DNA of 16,104 nt from Chloroflexota bacterium (GTDB lineage: Bacteria; Chloroflexota; Chloroflexia; Thermomicrobiales; UBA6265). The translations under genes were made by a program, and so were the position numbers. A model generated the notes under the pieces. It was not told the origin of the DNA, did no database searches, and was given only the letters and a program-made list of their open reading frames with translations. This document shows positions 14,081 to 16,104 of this stretch, piece by piece (positions within the stretch are counted from its first letter, which is position 1; each line of letters opens with the position of its first letter). The stretch is from NCBI GenBank assembly GCA_019348515.1, contig JAHWJF010000017.1, positions 1 to 16,104 on the forward strand, given 5' to 3'.

Positions 14081-14138
14081 GAGACGAGGGAAATCGTGGC
14101 GCTACAGATGACAAGATGTTGGGCGGCAGCGCCGTCTC
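14081..14138 (+). promoter_or_regulatory. Antiterminator-like RNA structure in the pyrC leader
   Basis: The 11-base run 14128-14138 pairs completely with two upstream segments: AGCGCC (14128-14133) with GGCGCT (14098-14103), and GTCTC (14134-14138) with GAGAC (14081-14085). A 12-base bulge (14086-14097) separates the two helices on the 5' side. The paired 3' run contains the whole 5' arm of the terminator at 14131-14171, so both cannot form together. This is the expected logic of an attenuator; the ligand or factor is not shown by sequence. Confidence 0.5.
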
Positions 14139-14194
14139 CCGGACTCCATTGGACCGTGAGGCGGTTTTTTTCTGCGCTACGCGTGGTGCCCTGA
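14108..14194 (+). CDS. Possible 28-residue leader peptide coupled to pyrC
   Basis: ATG 14108 opens a 28-codon frame beginning MTRCWAAAP and ending LRVVP, with TGA at 14192-14194. The stop overlaps the pyrC ATG by one base (TGATG), an arrangement typical of translational coupling. The frame runs through the terminator hairpin and its T-run (coding Phe-Phe), so ribosomes on it would melt the terminator. There is no good ribosome site before ATG 14108, and GAGGG is 17 bases away, which weakens the case. The peptide resembles nothing I recognise. Confidence 0.3.
   Translation: MTRCWAAAPSPGLHWTVRRFFSALRVVP
14131..14171 (+). terminator. Intrinsic terminator (attenuator) just upstream of pyrC
   Basis: GCCGTCTC (14131-14138) pairs with GAGGCGGT (14158-14165), eight consecutive pairs including two G-U. 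After one mismatch, CGG (14140-14142) pairs with CCG (14154-14156), and TCC (14145-14147) can pair with GGA (14151-14153) around an ATT loop. The stem is followed at once by T (14165-14171, seven T in all). It lies inside the leader, 22 bases before the pyrC start, so it must be conditional if pyrC is expressed from the upstream promoter. Confidence 0.65.
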
Positions 14195-15519
14195 TGCGTA
14201 ATGTTCTGCTGCGGCGGGGTCGGGTCATTGATCCAGGTAGCGGAATCGACTCGGTAATGGACGTTCGCATAGTGGATGGCGTTATCGCCGCGGTGGGCAC
14301 TCTCGCTCCTGAACCCTTGGAACAGGTTATCGATGTAGACGGACTGGTCGTAGCCCCGGGTCTGATCGACGTGCATGTGCATCTCCGGGAACCCGGGCAG
14401 GAGTGGAAAGAAACGATCGGGACAGGGACGGCTGCGGCCGCGGCCGGGGGGTTCACGACGGTATTCTGTATGCCGAACACAGATCCAAGTCTAGATTCCG
14501 TCGTGGCACTCGAGGAGCTGAAGCGACGGACGCATCGCGATGCTCTCGTGATCGTTCATCCAATCGCGACAATTAGCGAGGGACGGCAAGGGGAGCGTCC
14601 CACGGACTATGAAGCGTTGGCGGCGGCTGGAGCCGTAGGTTTCTCGGACGATGGTGACACAACCCAAGACTCGGGCGTCATGCGCGCGGCTCTTGAAGCC
14701 TCATCGCGACTCGAACTGCCGATCATAGTCCACTGCGAGGATTCGGCCCTGACCGGCGGTGTGATGCATGAAGGTGACGTGTCTGAGAGGCTGGGCGTGC
14801 GTGGACTGCCACCGATCGCTGAAGAGATTGTAATTGGGCGGGACCTGGCGCTGGCCGCGTTGACTAGAGGCTGGCTGCATGTCTGCCATGTTTCAACAGG
14901 GACCGGCGCCGACCTCATTGCCGCCGCAAAGCGGCAAGGCGTCCGCGTGACCGCGGAGATCATGCCGCACCATCTGACGATGACCGACGAATGGGTGGGC
15001 GGTTGCCGGCGCCTCGAGAATGCCGTGGAGCCACAAGGACTGGGTATGCCCGCCGACCCGGAGACAAAGGTGAACCCGCCTTTGCGAACAGGTGCCGATT
15101 CACGGCACCTATTGAGCGCGTTGAAGCACCGAGACATCGACCTTCTGGCTACGGACCATGCTCCACATGCGAGAACCGAAAAGCAGGGTCGGTCGCTACA
15201 GAATGCCGCCTTTGGACTGACGGGGAGCGAGCTCGCTTTGCCGACCTTGCTCGTGCTCGTGAGGAGCGGCAGTCTAGAGCTCAGCGACGTTGTGAACTGG
15301 CTGACTGCGATCCCGGCGCGCCTGTGGAGACTACCGGCCGGTACCCTCCAGCCCGGAACGCCGGCTGACGTCGTCGTCTTTGATCCGGAGGAAACATGGC
15401 GAGTTGGTCCGCATACTCTCGTCTCACGCGGCGCAAACACCCCGCTGGCGGGGATGACAATGCGTGGTCGGGTGAAATTGACCCTGGTCGGTGGAGACGA
15501 GCGACACCGTGACTGGTAA
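14194..15519 (+). CDS. pyrC: Dihydroorotase, class I (PyrC)
   Basis: A 441-residue zinc amidohydrolase that cyclises carbamoyl-aspartate to dihydroorotate, step three of UMP synthesis. Metal and catalytic residues are all present: H61 and H63 (DVHVHLRE), D153 (GFSDDGD), H180 (VHCED), H232 (HVCHVS) and D321 (ATDHAPH); substrate-binding R65 and N95 (MPNTDP) are also seen. The first five match the numbering I recall for the Aquifex-type enzyme; the last is shifted by an insertion of about 16-20 residues near 268-287. ATG 14194 starts like family members (MRNVLLRRGRVIDPGSG). An in-frame ATG at 14116 exists but would translate the terminator. The ribosome site is weak, consistent with coupling or attenuation. 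It overlaps carA. Confidence 0.95.
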   Translation: MRNVLLRRGRVIDPGSGIDSVMDVRIVDGVIAAVGTLAPEPLEQVIDVDGLVVAPGLIDVHVHLREPGQEWKETIGTGTAAAAAGGFTTVFCMPNTDPSLDSVVALEELKRRTHRDALVIVHPIATISEGRQGERPTDYEALAAAGAVGFSDDGDTTQDSGVMRAALEASSRLELPIIVHCEDSALTGGVMHEGDVSERLGVRGLPPIAEEIVIGRDLALAALTRGWLHVCHVSTGTGADLIAAAKRQGVRVTAEIMPHHLTMTDEWVGGCRRLENAVEPQGLGMPADPETKVNPPLRTGADSRHLLSALKHRDIDLLATDHAPHARTEKQGRSLQNAAFGLTGSELALPTLLVLVRSGSLELSDVVNWLTAIPARLWRLPAGTLQPGTPADVVVFDPEETWRVGPHTLVSRGANTPLAGMTMRGRVKLTLVGGDERHRDW

Positions 15520-16104
15520 AGGAACCTCGACGACGATCACCCCGGCGGACCGGATCGCAGCGGCGAGTCATCCAACGCGATACGCTCCCCAAGCGAACGC
15601 GGCGCTGGCACTGGCCGACGGTCGGGTATTTCGCGGTTTCAGCTTCGGCGCCCCAATTGACGCCCAGGGCGAGGTCGTCTTTACCACGACGATGGTTGGG
15701 TACCAGGAGGTAACGACCGATCCATCTTTTCGGGGGCAGATTGTTTGCATGACCTATCCCCTCATTGGGAACTACGGCATACACCCGGAGGCTGACGAAT
15801 CCCGGCAACCCTGGATCGCCGGTCTCATCGTACGGGAGCATTCCGATAAACCAAGCCATGCGGGATCGACCGGCACGATCCGTGACTATCTTCGGAAGCA
15901 CGGGATTCCTGGTATTTCAGGCATTGATACCAGAGCGTTGACGCTCCACATCAGGGAGGTGGGTGACACCCGCGCCGTGATCGTCTCCGACGCCGCGGGA
16001 ATGTCAGATGAAACGCTCTCCGGGCGGGCTCGAAGCGCCCCGTTGCCAGGCGAATACGATGCCGTCGGTCAGGTCACGTCCGATGCATCAGAGACGATCG
16101 GGGG
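15509..16104 (+). CDS. carA: Carbamoyl-phosphate synthase small subunit, N-terminal part (3' end outside window)
   Basis: 198 codons are visible before the window ends. CarA is the glutamine amidotransferase subunit that feeds ammonia to CarB for carbamoyl phosphate. The N-terminal domain shows LADGRVFRGFSFGA (35-48), GYQEVTTDPSFRGQIVCMTYP (64-84) with IGNYG (86-90), and GISGIDTRALTLHIREVG. The GATase domain with its catalytic Cys lies beyond the window. GTG 15509 overlaps the pyrC stop by 11 bases, with GGAG (15493-15496) twelve bases upstream; another GTG at 15491 is possible. Either start gives about 25 or more extra residues before the usual family N-terminus, and no Met codon is available nearer. 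Confidence 0.93.
   Translation, partial: MTGKGTSTTITPADRIAAASHPTRYAPQANAALALADGRVFRGFSFGAPIDAQGEVVFTTTMVGYQEVTTDPSFRGQIVCMTYPLIGNYGIHPEADESRQPWIAGLIVREHSDKPSHAGSTGTIRDYLRKHGIPGISGIDTRALTLHIREVGDTRAVIVSDAAGMSDETLSGRARSAPLPGEYDAVGQVTSDASETIG

Noticed and set aside
14071..14082. Three-codon open frame (Met-Asp-Ala-stop) near the pyrC promoter
   Set aside because: It lies at or before the predicted transcription start, so it would not be in the leader RNA.
14116..14193. Upstream in-frame ATG at 14116 as the pyrC start
   Set aside because: The added 26 residues do not resemble dihydroorotase N-termini and would run through the terminator; ATG 14194 gives the expected start.
14607..15440. Long open frame (277 codons) antisense to pyrC
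   Set aside because: Arises from the GC-rich codon pattern of pyrC; Arg/Ser/Pro-rich with no recognisable domain.
1..16104. Mobile elements, tRNA/rRNA genes, CRISPR arrays
   Set aside because: No transposase or integrase motifs, no spaced direct repeats and no tRNA-like cloverleaf were seen; genes are densely packed housekeeping genes.

Overview
The window is a bacterial chromosome segment, moderately GC-rich, carrying the 3' part of the long ribosomal-protein supercluster (spc and alpha parts). It continues through truA, rplM and rpsI, then a two-gene block on the minus strand, then the start of a pyrimidine biosynthesis operon. Gene order, the zinc-binding forms of L24, S14, S4, L36 and adenylate kinase, and the rplQ-truA-rplM-rpsI linkage fit a Chloroflexota-like or deep Gram-positive-type lineage. 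That placement is inferred from family resemblance and synteny, not from a search.

Layout. 1-6902: rplX (3' end), rplE, rpsN (zinc type), rpsH, rplF, rplR, rpsE, rpmD, rplO, secY, adk and map, all on the plus strand with short spacers. 6903-7014: no infA where it is commonly found; instead a strong hairpin, preceded by a promoter-like sequence inside the end of map. 7015-10299: rpmJ, rpsM, rpsK, rpsD, rpoA, rplQ. 10325-12092: truA, rplM, rpsI, closed by a hairpin between convergent genes. 12153-13857: two minus-strand genes, a TIM-barrel-like protein of unknown function and a metallo-beta-lactamase-fold hydrolase. 13858-14193: a divergent control region. 14194-16104: pyrC overlapping the start of carA, which runs off the window.

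The ribosomal genes supply both subunits. secY supplies the translocon, adk nucleotide balance, map N-terminal methionine removal, rpoA the RNA polymerase alpha subunit and truA tRNA pseudouridines, so this is a growth-linked block. pyrC and carA begin a UMP synthesis operon.

The most interesting signal is the pyrC leader. It has a sigma70-like promoter, two mutually exclusive RNA structures (an antiterminator-like helix and an intrinsic terminator with seven U), and a 28-codon open frame whose stop overlaps the pyrC start codon. This looks like a transcription attenuator of possibly unusual design. Second-tier signals are a possible H-type pseudoknot between rpsD and rpoA, recurrent hairpins without U-tracts in the intercistronic gaps of the ribosomal operon, and the infA-less map-rpmJ junction. 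I see no mobile element, tRNA, rRNA or CRISPR array.
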